NCBI RefSeq assembly: GCF_002238045.1 | Contig: NZ_NBYO01000001.1 | Span: forward strand, 558,001-622,000 | Length of the DNA stretch: 64,000 bases | Direction of reading: 5' to 3' | Source of the DNA: Notoacmeibacter marinus | GTDB taxonomy: Bacteria; Pseudomonadota; Alphaproteobacteria; Rhizobiales; Rhizobiaceae | In this document: in pieces, positions 1-10,520 of the stretch | How positions within the stretch are numbered: the first letter of the stretch is position 1 | Layout: the number at the start of each line of letters is the position of its first letter | Translations under genes and position numbers: made by a program | Notes under the pieces: model-generated | Told to the model about the DNA's origin: nothing | The model's input: only the letters and a program-made list of their open reading frames with translations | The model's database searches: none

Positions 1-1446
<1,446 letters not shown>

Positions 1447-1617
1447 GGGCGCTCATATAGAGGCGTTCGCGCCCGCACGGAAGCGCCAAAAACGCCGACA
1501 GGTCGACCGCCCGTTCGCGGTCCGTGACATGGCGGCGATCGTACCGCTTGATGCTATGGATGCCGCGCCCTACTTACCGCGAATTGTTGCGGGACGCGAC
1601 CGCTACCCGAGGGTGCA

Positions 1618-2250
1618 ATGACACTGACGTTTACGACACAGCGTGACATGCTGGATCGGTCGGCGGACAAGCCAGCCGTCCGGCTTCGCATGGCGCTGCG
1701 CCATGAAACGCGGGAAGCGCACCAGGCGCTCGACGATCTCATGAGCACGTTTGTGTTGGACGATCCGACGGACTACGCGCGGTTTCTGACCGTGCATGAC
1801 ATGGTTTTGCCGGCAGCCGAACGGGCTCTCGAGGAGAGCGGGATCGCGCGGGACTTGCCGGACTGGCCCCGCCGTCGCCGGCGCGCCGCCCTTCATGACG
1901 ATCTGGCTGAACTGTCGGACCGCCCGCAACGCCCGGCCCTTCAACCATCGTTCGATTTTTCTTCGCAGGCCGCACGGCTCGGCGCGGCCTATGTGCTGGA
2001 GGGCTCGCGAATGGGCGCACGCATGCTTGTCGACAAGGTACCCGAGGGCGATTCGCGCTTTCCGACGCGCTTCCTGCGCCATGGCGAGGGCGAACGGCTC
2101 TGGCCCGGTTTTATCCAGATGCTGGACACGGCCGACGGCGCGGGCCTACAGCAGGAACGCGCCATAGCCGAGGCCGAGCATATGTTCGATAGCTACCGAC
2201 GCGCTGCCGAAGCGCTCCTGAAAGCGGAAAGTCTCAAGACAGTTTTATGA
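1618..2250 (+). CDS. bphO: Heme oxygenase of the phytochrome-linked type (BphO)
   Basis: A 210-residue heme oxygenase-like protein that should open heme to biliverdin, CO and iron in the cytoplasm. The N-terminal stretch RLRMALRHETREAHQALDD fits the helix carrying the proximal heme ligand, with His35 the best candidate. The segment VLEGSRMGARML near residue 126 fits the glycine-rich distal helix. The start ATG at 1618 follows a GAGGG element. The stop overlaps the phytochrome start by four bases (ATGA), the standard bphO-bphP arrangement, so the product is expected to supply the chromophore of the neighbour. Such heme oxygenases diverge a lot, so the context carries much of the weight. Confidence 0.87.
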   Translation: MTLTFTTQRDMLDRSADKPAVRLRMALRHETREAHQALDDLMSTFVLDDPTDYARFLTVHDMVLPAAERALEESGIARDLPDWPRRRRRAALHDDLAELSDRPQRPALQPSFDFSSQAARLGAAYVLEGSRMGARMLVDKVPEGDSRFPTRFLRHGEGERLWPGFIQMLDTADGAGLQQERAIAEAEHMFDSYRRAAEALLKAESLKTVL

Positions 2251-4859
2251 GCGATTATTTCGATGCGGATCAGCCCGCCGTTGACCTGACGAACTGCGAC
2301 CGCGAACCGATTCACCTCCTGGGCCGGGTGCAGAGCTTCGGCTTTCTGATCGCCGTATCGTCGGACTGGATCGTCAGCCACGTATCGGAAAACATCGGCG
2401 CATTCCTCGATATCGATCCGGATTCGCTGATTGGCGAGCCGCTGGCGCGCCATTTTCCGCAAAGCGTCATCGACGTGGTACGCAACCGCCTGCAAAGCTT
2501 CGTCAATCGCAGCTCGCGCGAGCGGCTGCGCGACGTTCCGTTCGAGGATCAGAACCGCTCATTCGACATGACGGTTCATGTGATCGAAGAGACCGGCACC
2601 ATCGTTCTGGAAATGGAGCCCGCACGACCGTCGGATATGGCCGAAGAAGAGCTGCTGTTGGTCCGCAATGCGCTGCCGCGCCTTTCCCGCCACGATTCCC
2701 ATCGCCGTTTATGCCAGGATGCGGCCCGATATCTTCAGTTCATCACCGGATTCGACCGGGTGATGGTCTATCAGTTTCTGCAGGACGGCGCGGGCGAGGT
2801 CATCGCCGAAGCCCGGCAGAGCCGCCTCGATCCGTTTCTCGGCCTGCGCTATCCGGCAAGCGACATCCCCAAACAGGCGCGCGCCCTCTATGTGCGCCAG
2901 CCGATCCGCGTCATCGCCGATTCCTCCGAGGAGGGCATGCCGGTTCTGCCCAAGAGGACGATCGACGGGCGCCCCATCGATCTTTCCTCGTCGATCCTCC
3001 GAAGCGTGTCGCCCATTCATCTGGAATATCTGCGCAATATGAACGTCGCGGCGTCGATGAGCATTTCCATCATTATCGACGGCAAGCTCTGGGGCCTGTT
3101 CGCCTGCCATCACGATTCACCAATGGTGGCCGATCATGTGAAGCGCGGCGTTGCAGAAATGTTCAGCGAACTGTTCTCGCTGATGCTCTCGAACCGTTTG
3201 AACGAAGAGGAAAGGCGCTCCGACGAGGAGGTTCAGCGACTGACCAACACCTTCTCGGCATCCGTATCGCCCGATAGCGACCCGATCGAAAGCATGTTTC
3301 CGGTGCTGAAAGCGATTTCCAAACTGCTTTCAGCGGACGGGTTCGCGGTGGTCCTCGACAATGACCGGCGAACGTCCGGCCTCACACCCGAGCCCGGCGA
3401 TCTTCAGAAGATTACCCGTTTTCTCAACACCGCTTCGGCCCATACGATCTTTTCCACCCACAAGATGGGCGAGGTCTTCTTCGACAATGACGGCGTGGAA
3501 CGCAAACCGGCCGGACTTCTGGCGATTCCGATCAGCCGCAGCCCACGCGACTACATTATCTTCTTTCGCCGCGAGATCGTAAAAACCGTCACCTGGGCCG
3601 GCAATCCGGACAAGCCGGTGAAGGCCGGGCCGAATGGTGAACGCCTGACGCCGCGAGAGAGCTTTGCCTCCTGGCAGCAGGAACAACGCGGCTTGAGTGA
3701 AGTCTGGTCCAATAAGGATCTGCGCATTGCCGAGCAGCTGCGCCTCGTTATCCTCGAAGCCGTTCTGCGGTTCACAGACGAGGTCGCGCGCGAAAGGAAA
3801 GTGGCGCAGGAACGGCAGGAACTGCTGATCGCCGAACTGAACCACCGCGTCCGCAACATCCTATCGCTGGTCAAGGGGATCGTCAGTCAGAGCCGCGGCA
3901 CCAATCTGTCCGTGGACGATTACATCGGTATTCTGGACACGCGCATCCAGTCCCTCGCCCGCGCGCACGACCAGATCACCAAACAGAACTGGTCGGCGGC
4001 CTCCTTTCACCGGATGGTCGAAGTCGAAGCGGCAAGCTATCTGGGAGAAAGCAAGGAACGGGTCCGCATTGTCGGCGACGATTGCCTCCTGGAGCCAGAG
4101 GCCTTCGCCACCCTTGCCCTCGTAATTCACGAGATGGTGACCAATAGCGCGAAGTATGGGGCGCTGTCGGCCTCGGCGGGCCATGTCGACATTACCACCA
4201 GGATGGAAGAGAACGGCTTTTACTCGATCGACTGGCTCGAGCGGGGAGGTCCGGCCGTCAAGGCGCCGGAACGGCGAGGCTTCGGCTCTACGATCGTCGA
4301 ACGGTCCATTCCATACGAGCTGAAGGGCCAGGCAACCGTCGATTTCGAACTCGCCGGCCTGCATGCCAGGTTCGAACTGCCGCCGCGACATGTGAAGCCG
4401 GCACCGGTTCAAGCGAAGAAAGAGCAAGCCAAAAAGAACGAGAAGGCGACGGCAGCCAAGAACGATGCCCCTCTCGAAGCGGCGTACGCGCCCAGTCGCT
4501 TTCTCGTGGCCGAGGATAATCTTATTCTGGCGATGGAGCTTGAGGATCTTCTGCTGGAAAGCGGTGCGGAGAGTGTCGACGTCGCCAGCAATCTTTCGGA
4601 TGCGAAAGCCATTGCCTCCAAGTCCGAGCTGGACTTCGCCATACTGGACGTCAATCTCGGTTCGGCGACGAGCTTTCCTATTGGCGAGATTCTCGCCGAG
4701 CGCGGCATCCCGTTCGGATTTGCGACGGGCTATGGCGAGGAACTGAAAGTCCCGGAATCGCTCGGCGAACGGTGTTGCATCTCAAAACCCTACGATCGCG
4801 ACACGGTTCGCGGTCTCATCCGCGACGTTCTGGAACTGCACCGCCGGCAGACAGAATAG
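2247..4859 (+). CDS. bphP: Bacteriophytochrome hybrid HWE/HisKA2 histidine kinase with C-terminal receiver
   Basis: An 870-residue red/far-red photoreceptor kinase. Order of parts: N-terminal PAS-2 with the biliverdin-attachment Cys17 (DLTNCDREPIH), GAF with PASDIP at 203-208, PHY with the tongue motif PRESF at 469-473, an HWE/HisKA2-type dimerisation box AELNHRVRNILSLVKG with phospho-acceptor His533, an ATP-binding domain (HEMVTNSAKYGALS), a charged linker rich in Lys and Ala around 715-750, and a receiver domain with phospho-acceptor Asp801 (AILDVNLG). Every residue needed for chromophore binding and phosphotransfer is present. It is translationally coupled to bphO. HWE/HisKA2 kinases often feed the PhyR-EcfG general stress response, which is inferred here, not shown. 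No separate response regulator gene lies nearby. Confidence 0.95.
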   Translation: MSDYFDADQPAVDLTNCDREPIHLLGRVQSFGFLIAVSSDWIVSHVSENIGAFLDIDPDSLIGEPLARHFPQSVIDVVRNRLQSFVNRSSRERLRDVPFEDQNRSFDMTVHVIEETGTIVLEMEPARPSDMAEEELLLVRNALPRLSRHDSHRRLCQDAARYLQFITGFDRVMVYQFLQDGAGEVIAEARQSRLDPFLGLRYPASDIPKQARALYVRQPIRVIADSSEEGMPVLPKRTIDGRPIDLSSSILRSVSPIHLEYLRNMNVAASMSISIIIDGKLWGLFACHHDSPMVADHVKRGVAEMFSELFSLMLSNRLNEEERRSDEEVQRLTNTFSASVSPDSDPIESMFPVLKAISKLLSADGFAVVLDNDRRTSGLTPEPGDLQKITRFLNTASAHTIFSTHKMGEVFFDNDGVERKPAGLLAIPISRSPRDYIIFFRREIVKTVTWAGNPDKPVKAGPNGERLTPRESFASWQQEQRGLSEVWSNKDLRIAEQLRLVILEAVLRFTDEVARERKVAQERQELLIAELNHRVRNILSLVKGIVSQSRGTNLSVDDYIGILDTRIQSLARAHDQITKQNWSAASFHRMVEVEAASYLGESKERVRIVGDDCLLEPEAFATLALVIHEMVTNSAKYGALSASAGHVDITTRMEENGFYSIDWLERGGPAVKAPERRGFGSTIVERSIPYELKGQATVDFELAGLHARFELPPRHVKPAPVQAKKEQAKKNEKATAAKNDAPLEAAYAPSRFLVAEDNLILAMELEDLLLESGAESVDVASNLSDAKAIASKSELDFAILDVNLGSATSFPIGEILAERGIPFGFATGYGEELKVPESLGERCCISKPYDRDTVRGLIRDVLELHRRQTE

Positions 4860-4883
4860 GCGCCAGGGGTACTGTTCCCGCGC

Positions 4884-5894
4884 TCAGGTCTCGGTCCGGG
4901 CCGTCAGGACAATCTTACCGATATGGTCGCCCTGCTCCATCCAGCGATGGGCGGCTGCGGCCTCGTCCAGGGCGAAGGTTCTGTCGATCAGGGGCCGCAC
5001 CTTGCCGGCCTCCATCAGGGGCCAGACCTTCTCGTGCAGTTCCTTCGCCAGCGCCGTCTTGAAGGCGTTGGAACGCGGGCGCAGGGTCGAGCCGGTGTGA
5101 GTGAGCCGCTTTCTCATCAGGACGGACAGATCGATTTCCTGCTTGGCGCCGCCAAGCGTCGCGATCTGCACGATCCGCCCATTGACGGCCGCCAGCCTGT
5201 GATTGCGCGGCGCATAATTACCGCCGACCATGTCGAGGATCAGGTCGATGCCTTCGCCACCGGTCGCCTCCTGCAGAACGTCGACAAAATCGTCGGTTTT
5301 GTAATCGACGCAGCGCTCTGCACCGAGTTCTTCGGCCGCGCGGCACTTGTCGGCGCTTCCCGCCGTCGCAAAGGGTCGCGCGCCGAACGCCTTGGCCAGT
5401 TGAAGGGCGATGGTGCCGATCCCGCTCGTGCCGCCATGAACGAGAAAAGTCTCGCCCTCGGTCAGTCGACCGCGCTGGAAGACATTGTGCCAGACCGTGA
5501 AAACCGTCTCGGGAATCGCCGCGGCTTCGATCATGGAAAGGCCGTTCGGCACGGGAAGGCAGTGCCCCGCCGGCACGGCGACGTAACCGGCATACCCACC
5601 ACCCGGTGTCAACGCACAGACTGCATCGCCCACGGCAAGACCGTCGACATTATCGCCGAGACTGGCGATCCGACCGGATACTTCCAGACCGGGCAGGTCG
5701 GAAGCATCTTTCGGCGGCGGGTAGAGGCCCTTTCGCTGGAAGACGTCAGGCCGATTGACCCCCGCCGCTTCAACTGCAACCAGAACCTCACCCTCACGAA
5801 GGGTCGGTAAAGGCCGGCGAACCCGCTGCAGAACATCCGGCCCGCCCGGTTCGCTGATTTCGATAGCTGTCATCTCGTGCGGCAGTTCGGCCAT
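4884..5894 (-). CDS. NAD(P)H-quinone oxidoreductase, PIG3/zeta-crystallin type
   Basis: A 336-residue zinc-independent medium-chain dehydrogenase/reductase. The N-terminal GroES-like fold contains AAGVNRPDVFQRKGLYPPP. The Rossmann fold carries HGGTSGIGTIALQLAKAFG near residue 150. The phrase DLILDMVGGNYAPRN is typical of the PIG3 (TP53I3-like) branch, which reduces quinones with NADPH. The start ATG at 5894 has GGAGA seven bases upstream. It converges on bphP with a 24-base gap. In many Rhizobiales a DUF1192 gene sits beside this gene; none is visible here. The physiological substrate cannot be told from sequence. Confidence 0.92.
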   Translation of the reverse strand: MAELPHEMTAIEISEPGGPDVLQRVRRPLPTLREGEVLVAVEAAGVNRPDVFQRKGLYPPPKDASDLPGLEVSGRIASLGDNVDGLAVGDAVCALTPGGGYAGYVAVPAGHCLPVPNGLSMIEAAAIPETVFTVWHNVFQRGRLTEGETFLVHGGTSGIGTIALQLAKAFGARPFATAGSADKCRAAEELGAERCVDYKTDDFVDVLQEATGGEGIDLILDMVGGNYAPRNHRLAAVNGRIVQIATLGGAKQEIDLSVLMRKRLTHTGSTLRPRSNAFKTALAKELHEKVWPLMEAGKVRPLIDRTFALDEAAAAHRWMEQGDHIGKIVLTARTET

Positions 5895-5985
5895 GTGGGG
5901 CTCTCCGATTGGCGGGTCGCCTTACCATCTGGTTCGAAGATGCGGCTTGAAAAGAGCCGATCGCCGCGGAGGCGCAAACGATAAG

Positions 5986-6007
5986 GGCGGATCGATGACG
6001 ATCCGCC
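5986..6007. repeat. Perfect 9-bp hairpin in the 5895-6065 spacer
   Basis: The arms GGCGGATCG and CGATCCGCC enclose the loop ATGA. It lies between the start of the quinone oxidoreductase gene and the end of the YdcH gene, both minus strand. No T-run follows on either strand, so it is not a textbook terminator. It may be a second stem in a tandem termination region or part of the oxidoreductase leader. Confidence 0.45.
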
Positions 6008-6035
6008 CCCGGAAGCGCAAGGCTTCGAAAACTCG

Positions 6036-6054
6036 AACGACCGATAAGGTCGTT
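6036..6054 (-). terminator. Probable terminator of the minus-strand ydcH gene
   Basis: A perfect 7-bp stem (AACGACC and GGTCGTT) around a five-base loop. It begins 12 bases beyond the YdcH stop. On the minus strand it is followed by CGAGTTTTCG, a weak T-tract. Confidence 0.5.
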
Positions 6055-6065
6055 ACATTTCGGTA

Positions 6066-6242
6066 CTAGTGGCGAACAGGCGGAGACAGACGCATGATCT
6101 CGTCTTTGAGAGCGAGTTTCTTTCGCTTCAGCCGGGCAATTTCAAGGTCATCTTTGGCCGGAGCAATCTGCAAACTCTCGATCTGCTGATCCAGATCACC
6201 ATGCTTGCGCTGAAGCTGGGCGAGATGAGACTCTAGAGACAT
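6066..6242 (-). CDS. YdcH/DUF465 family small coiled-coil protein
   Basis: A 58-residue protein beginning MSLESHLAQLQRKHGDLDQQ. The start at 6242 is chosen because GGAGG sits at the right distance; the ATG six bases further upstream is too close to that site. The body is a heptad-rich antiparallel helix pair with DDLEIARLKRKKLALKDEI, the DUF465 hallmark (arginine/lysine-rich RLKRKKLxLKDEI). The molecular role of the family is not established. A second, divergent DUF465 gene starts at 6447, and a palindrome lies between them. Confidence 0.88.
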   Translation of the reverse strand: MSLESHLAQLQRKHGDLDQQIESLQIAPAKDDLEIARLKRKKLALKDEIMRLSPPVRH

Positions 6243-6355
6243 TAGCATTCCTCCGTTCGGTTTGTTGTTGAAGCGCCGATTGGCGACATATCTCATGTAG
6301 GCACGCGCCAGCGAGGCTTCAAAGTGCAGTGTGCCGTATAGATCGATTCCTGTCG

Positions 6356-6374
6356 AATGCTGTCTGACAGCATT
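6356..6374. promoter_or_regulatory. Perfect 19-base palindrome between divergent YdcH genes
   Basis: AATGCTGTC-T-GACAGCATT is perfectly symmetrical about a central T. It sits in the 204-base region between the two divergent DUF465 genes, 73 bases before the start of the purE-side copy. Its size and position suit a dimeric repressor or activator site, and the TGTC-T-GACA core resembles GntR-type operators. No candidate regulator gene is adjacent, so the ligand and protein are unknown. Confidence 0.5.
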
Positions 6375-6446
6375 TCAAAGAGAGTGTGAATGTGATAGGG
6401 AAAGTGCCTGCTTTTCAGGGAATTGGCCCTTAAAGGAATGCCCCTC

Positions 6447-6650
6447 ATGTCCGATCAGGAGCAGGCTGAACTGCGCCTCCAACTCGCCCGTCTCAAACAG
6501 GAACACGCCGATTTCGATGCGGCCATCGATGCGATGAACCAGACCGGCTGCGATGCGCTTCGAATTCAGCGCATGAAGAAGAAGAAGCTGGTCATCAAAG
6601 ACAAGATCAGCCAGTTGGAAGACGGCACGCTCCCCGACATCATCGCGTGA
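6447..6650 (+). CDS. YdcH/DUF465 family small protein upstream of purE
   Basis: A 67-residue protein starting [30 protein letters not shown] and ending in [22 protein letters not shown], the second half of a DUF465 helical hairpin. The start at 6447 has AAAGGA at about nine bases; an in-frame ATG 24 bases upstream would overlap that site. It is 34 bases before purE on the same strand, an arrangement common in alphaproteobacteria, so co-transcription is likely. Function unknown. Confidence 0.88.
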   Translation: MSDQEQAELRLQLARLKQEHADFDAAIDAMNQTGCDALRIQRMKKKKLVIKDKISQLEDGTLPDIIA

Positions 6651-6684
6651 GCACGGACCGCACGAAAAGAACAGGATCTCAAAG

Positions 6685-7200
6685 ATGAGCGCACCGGGAA
6701 CGGACGCCGCCATGGCTCCGAAAGTCGCTATCATCATGGGCAGCCAATCCGACTGGCCCACCATGAAACATGCGACCGCCATTCTCGACGAACTGGCCAT
6801 CCCGCACGAGGCGCGAATTGTCTCGGCCCACCGTACGCCCGATCGCATGCGGGATTTTGCCTGCTCGGCGCGGCAGAACGGGTTTCACGTTATCATCGCC
6901 GGCGCTGGCGGCGCGGCGCATTTGCCGGGTATGGTAGCTGCCTGGACCAGCCTTCCCGTCCTCGGCGTACCGGTTCAGTCGGCAGCGCTATCGGGTCAGG
7001 ATTCGCTGCTGTCGATCGTTCAGATGCCAGCGGGCGTTCCGGTCGGAACACTTGCGATCGGCAAGGCCGGCGCGTCGAATGCCGCGCTTCTTGCCGCCTC
7101 GATCCTTTCCGTCTCGGACGGGCAAATTGCCGAGCGGCTCGACGCATGGCGCAAGGCACGGACCGGAGCGGTTGCCGAACGGCCGAGTGACGACGCATGA
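6685..7200 (+). CDS. purE: N5-carboxyaminoimidazole ribonucleotide mutase (PurE, class I)
   Basis: A 171-residue enzyme that moves the carboxylate of N5-CAIR to C4 in purine synthesis. It contains [21 protein letters not shown] and [11 protein letters not shown], which form the active site of class I PurE. LGVPVQ and the [10 protein letters not shown]-like region ([14 protein letters not shown]) are also conserved. An in-frame ATG at codon 10 leaves the start slightly uncertain. It overlaps purK by four bases (ATGA), as expected, because PurK makes its substrate. Confidence 0.97.
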   Translation: MSAPGTDAAMAPKVAIIMGSQSDWPTMKHATAILDELAIPHEARIVSAHRTPDRMRDFACSARQNGFHVIIAGAGGAAHLPGMVAAWTSLPVLGVPVQSAALSGQDSLLSIVQMPAGVPVGTLAIGKAGASNAALLAASILSVSDGQIAERLDAWRKARTGAVAERPSDDA

Positions 7201-8285
7201 CCAGGACGCCCCTTTTACCCGGATCGACCATCGGCATTCTGGGCGGCGGACAGCTCGGACGGATGCTGGCCATGGCAGCAGCCCGTCTCGGCTATAGCTG
7301 CATCGTGCTGGAAAAGGATGGCTGTCCGACCCGCGACGTCTGCGTCGATCATATCGATGCCGCCTATGACGACCCCGATGCATTGGCAGCTCTCGCCGAA
7401 CGAGCGGACGTCGTGACTTACGAGTTCGAGAACGTGCCAATCGCCACGGTGGAGCGCTTGACGCGGGACGTTCCAGTCTATCCGCCGGCAATGGCTCTGT
7501 CCTGTAGTCAGGACCGCCTGGCAGAGAAGCGTTTTATCAACGAGACCGGCATCGGCACCGCGCCCTTTCTGCCGGTCGACGGCGACCGCGACATTGCCGA
7601 AGCGCTGAAGCGGTTCGGTGGCAAAGGCGTTCTGAAAACCCGGCGCATGGGTTATGACGGCAAGGGCCAGCGCGTCTTCGACGGACAGGGACCGGCCGAT
7701 ACCACAGGTATCTTCGAAGCGATGGGCGGGGTGCCGCTCATCATGGAAGGCTTCATCGATTTCGCCTGCGAGATCTCGATCATCGCGACGCGCAGCCAGA
7801 GCGGCGAGATCGCGCTTTACGATCCTGCCCGCAACGATCATGCCGAGGGCATTCTTCGGCGCTCCACGGTGCCGTCGGGTGCGGCATCATCCGTCGAGGA
7901 TAAGGCCCGGAACGCTGCGCGCAAAATCGTCGAGGCGCTGGACTATGTCGGCGTCCTTGGCATCGAATTCTTCGTCACCGCGAACGACGAACTGCTGGTC
8001 AACGAAATCGCGCCGCGCGTCCATAATTCGGGCCACTGGACCGAGGCGGCCTGTGGCATCAGCCAGTTCGAGCAGCATGTCCGCGCCATTGCAGGCCTGC
8101 CGCTCGGCAGCACGGCCCGGCACAGCGATTGCGTCATGGAGAACCTGATCGGCGACGAGATCGCGGGGCTGCCGAAGATTGCCGAAAAGGCCAATGCCGT
8201 TCTGCATCATTATGGCAAACGGCAGGCCCGCCCTGGCCGCAAAATGGGACATGTCACCTATCTGTCGCCACGCACCAAACCCTGA
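7197..8285 (+). CDS. purK: N5-carboxyaminoimidazole ribonucleotide synthase (PurK)
   Basis: A 362-residue ATP-grasp enzyme joining bicarbonate to AIR. The N-terminal [16 protein letters not shown] nucleotide-binding loop, [12 protein letters not shown] in the grasp domain, and [17 protein letters not shown]-like sequence ([19 protein letters not shown]) near residue 270 are clear. It is translationally coupled to purE. Its last 28 bases overlap the 3' end of the convergent PAP2 gene. Confidence 0.97.
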   Translation: MTRTPLLPGSTIGILGGGQLGRMLAMAAARLGYSCIVLEKDGCPTRDVCVDHIDAAYDDPDALAALAERADVVTYEFENVPIATVERLTRDVPVYPPAMALSCSQDRLAEKRFINETGIGTAPFLPVDGDRDIAEALKRFGGKGVLKTRRMGYDGKGQRVFDGQGPADTTGIFEAMGGVPLIMEGFIDFACEISIIATRSQSGEIALYDPARNDHAEGILRRSTVPSGAASSVEDKARNAARKIVEALDYVGVLGIEFFVTANDELLVNEIAPRVHNSGHWTEAACGISQFEQHVRAIAGLPLGSTARHSDCVMENLIGDEIAGLPKIAEKANAVLHHYGKRQARPGRKMGHVTYLSPRTKP

Positions 8286-9349
8286 TCGTTGTCGATATGG
8301 AGGCGAGCGGACACGAAGCCGGCGACTTTCCAGGCGCAAAGAGCGATAAGGATTCCCGCATAGCCATCCACCGCATAGTGCCAGCCGAGCAGCACCGATC
8401 CGAACAGGATCGTCGCCAAAAAGGCGAGCCCTGCCATGCGTCCCAGCCAGCCTGACGGCCAGGCGAAAAGCGCGATCAGTGTCGCGGTGGCGACGTGGAG
8501 GGACGGAAAAGCGCTGATGGGCGAAGCATTGACGCCACCGGCATAGCTTTCCCAAAGCATGTTCTGGGTGGAAAGCGCGTAGAGGTTATGGGTCAGATCT
8601 ATGGCGCCAAGACGGGCCATGAGAAGCGCGTAATCGCCGCCGAAACCCAGACGCCCATAAAAGCAGGGACCGGCGGACGAAAACACGGAAGCGATCAGGA
8701 CGCCGCCGATAAGCCAACTTGCCATGAAAGCGAACAGAAAGCGGAAACGGTTTTCGAGCCCGCCGCGACCGATACCGATGGCCAGAACCACGCCTATAAT
8801 GACGAAGTACCAGAGATTATAGATGAAATTGACGATCTGGACGGCGAGCGGCCAATCGTAGACAGGCCGCAGCCATTCATGCGGCAGGCGAGCGAAATGC
8901 AGCCAGCGCTCCAGATGCATGAAGCTCTCGTCCCAGGCGAAGCCACCAATCGCCGCCAGCCCCTTCAGCTCGCCGAATCCGATCGCGAAAAGGATGAAGA
9001 TCGCCGCTGTTCTGGCAAACTGCATAAGACGAGCGGCATCGAAGAGGAAGCCGAACAGCGTGGTCAGGATATCACGGGCCGGCGTTTTGCTGCGGCGGCG
9101 CGCCGCGTCGATGAACAATATGAAGCTGACGACCGCAAATGCGAGCAGGCCCAGCAGCGCCAGATCCTCGAGAACGGAGGTGACAACGCCCATATCCGTC
9201 CGCCGTCCGGAGAACACGCCCACCGCTTGGCCGACAAGGGCGGTACCGAGGGCGATAATGAGAAGCGTTCCGTCGCCTGCCGGAAGGGCCGAACGCCTTG
9301 GCGCAGCCGAACGGAGGGCGGGTTTGCTGGTATCGGCAAAAAGGCTCAT
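8258..9349 (-). CDS. PAP2-superfamily membrane protein (inositolphosphotransferase-like)
   Basis: An integral membrane protein of 363 residues from the preferred start (MSLFADTSKP), or 390 residues if the ATG at 9430 is used. Several hydrophobic spans are visible. The C-terminal half has SAFPSLHVATATL and LLGWHYAVDGYAGI, the paired His motifs of the PAP2_3 branch that includes AUR1/inositolphosphotransferase-like enzymes. It probably transfers or removes a phospho-group on a lipid at the outer face of the inner membrane; the substrate is unknown. It converges on purK with a 28-base overlap and is divergent from mbfA. Start choice is uncertain because no upstream site is strong. Confidence 0.8.
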   Translation of the reverse strand: MSLFADTSKPALRSAAPRRSALPAGDGTLLIIALGTALVGQAVGVFSGRRTDMGVVTSVLEDLALLGLLAFAVVSFILFIDAARRRSKTPARDILTTLFGFLFDAARLMQFARTAAIFILFAIGFGELKGLAAIGGFAWDESFMHLERWLHFARLPHEWLRPVYDWPLAVQIVNFIYNLWYFVIIGVVLAIGIGRGGLENRFRFLFAFMASWLIGGVLIASVFSSAGPCFYGRLGFGGDYALLMARLGAIDLTHNLYALSTQNMLWESYAGGVNASPISAFPSLHVATATLIALFAWPSGWLGRMAGLAFLATILFGSVLLGWHYAVDGYAGILIALCAWKVAGFVSARLHIDNDQGLVRGDR

Positions 9350-9492
9350 CGGCCCCGATTTCCCTTCCCGTGAAGGCGTGACGCCGGCATTCTCGACTAT
9401 CGACATTGCTGTTCGGTAAAGACGCACCATCCGTCTTGACGGAACCGCCCCGCCCTACAAATTCCGGGAGGGTTCATGCCGGGAGACAATCG

Positions 9493-10476
9493 ATGATCGA
9501 GCGCATATTCGGCGGCTCTCGCCGCCGGTTCGACAGCCTGTCCGAGAAAGAAATTCTGGCTCTCGCCATCTCTTCGGAAGAAGAGGACGGGCGCATCTAT
9601 CGAAACTATGCCGACGGGCTGCGTGCCGAGTTTCCGGCCAGCGCAACCGTCTTCGAAAACATGGCCCGCGAGGAGGACGATCACCGACGCCGGCTGATCG
9701 AACTCTTCAAGACGAAGTTCGGCGATACGGTGCCATTGATCCGGCGCGAGCACGTCTCTGGTTTCTATCAGCGCAAGCCGGACTGGCTTGTTCGCCCGCT
9801 TGGACTGGAAAAGGTTCGGGGACAGGCGACCGATATGGAGCGGCAGGCCCAGCGCTTCTACGAGCAGGCGGCCCAACGGACCTCCGACATTGATATCCGC
9901 AAACTCCTTGGCGACCTTGCAGCCGCAGAAGCGCAGCACGGCCAGCGCGCCGAGGAACTGGCCCAAGAACACCTCGGACCGGAGGCGCGGGAGACAGAAG
10001 ACGAGGCCGAACGGCGGCAGTTCATCCTGACCTATGTCCAACCGGGGCTCGCCGGCCTCATGGACGGTTCGGTCTCCACCCTTGCCCCGATCTTTGCCGC
10101 CGCCTTCGCCACACAGGATACGTGGCAGACGTTTCTCGTCGGTCTCGCCGCCTCGGTCGGCGCCGGCATCTCGATGGGCTTCACCGAGGTCGCGAGCGAC
10201 GATGGCGTCATTTCAGGACGCGGCTCGCCGATCAAACGCGGTTTTGCGACCGGCATCATGACGACGGTAGGCGGGCTCGGCCACGCTCTGCCTTACCTCA
10301 TTCCCCATTTCTGGACGGCAACGATCACCGCCATGGTCATCGTGGTGATCGAACTTTTCGTCATCGCCTGGATTCAACGGCGCTATATGGAAACGCCCTG
10401 GAGCCGGGCGCTCTTCCAGGTCGTCCTCGGCGGCGCGCTGGTCTTTGCCGCAGGCATGTTGATCGGCACGGCCTGA
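9493..10476 (+). CDS. mbfA: Membrane-bound ferritin-like iron exporter MbfA (ferritin-like + VIT1 domain)
   Basis: A 327-residue protein with an N-terminal ferritin-like four-helix region (about 15-165) and a C-terminal VIT1/CCC1 transporter domain (about 185-327) with LAGLMDGSVSTLAPIFAAAF. Two ExxH di-iron motifs are visible: EDDH at 61-64 and EAQH in the fourth helix. MbfA of Bradyrhizobium and Agrobacterium exports iron and helps resist peroxide; it is normally repressed by Irr. I looked for an Irr (ICE) box upstream and did not see a convincing one. The start at 9493 follows GGGAG; the frame is open 87 bases further upstream without a better start. Confidence 0.92.
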   Translation: MIERIFGGSRRRFDSLSEKEILALAISSEEEDGRIYRNYADGLRAEFPASATVFENMAREEDDHRRRLIELFKTKFGDTVPLIRREHVSGFYQRKPDWLVRPLGLEKVRGQATDMERQAQRFYEQAAQRTSDIDIRKLLGDLAAAEAQHGQRAEELAQEHLGPEARETEDEAERRQFILTYVQPGLAGLMDGSVSTLAPIFAAAFATQDTWQTFLVGLAASVGAGISMGFTEVASDDGVISGRGSPIKRGFATGIMTTVGGLGHALPYLIPHFWTATITAMVIVVIELFVIAWIQRRYMETPWSRALFQVVLGGALVFAAGMLIGTA

Positions 10477-10520
10477 GCGTCTGCTTCCCGACCAATAGCG
10501 GGCCCTTTACGAAGCGGACC

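Noticed and set aside
5895-6065. DUF1192 gene expected beside the PIG3 oxidoreductase
   Set aside because: No frame in this 171-base spacer encodes a DUF1192-like sequence; only hairpins are visible.
9431-9492. Irr/ICE or Fur box before mbfA
   Set aside because: mbfA is usually iron-regulated, so I looked for TTTAGAA-type repeats, but found no convincing match.
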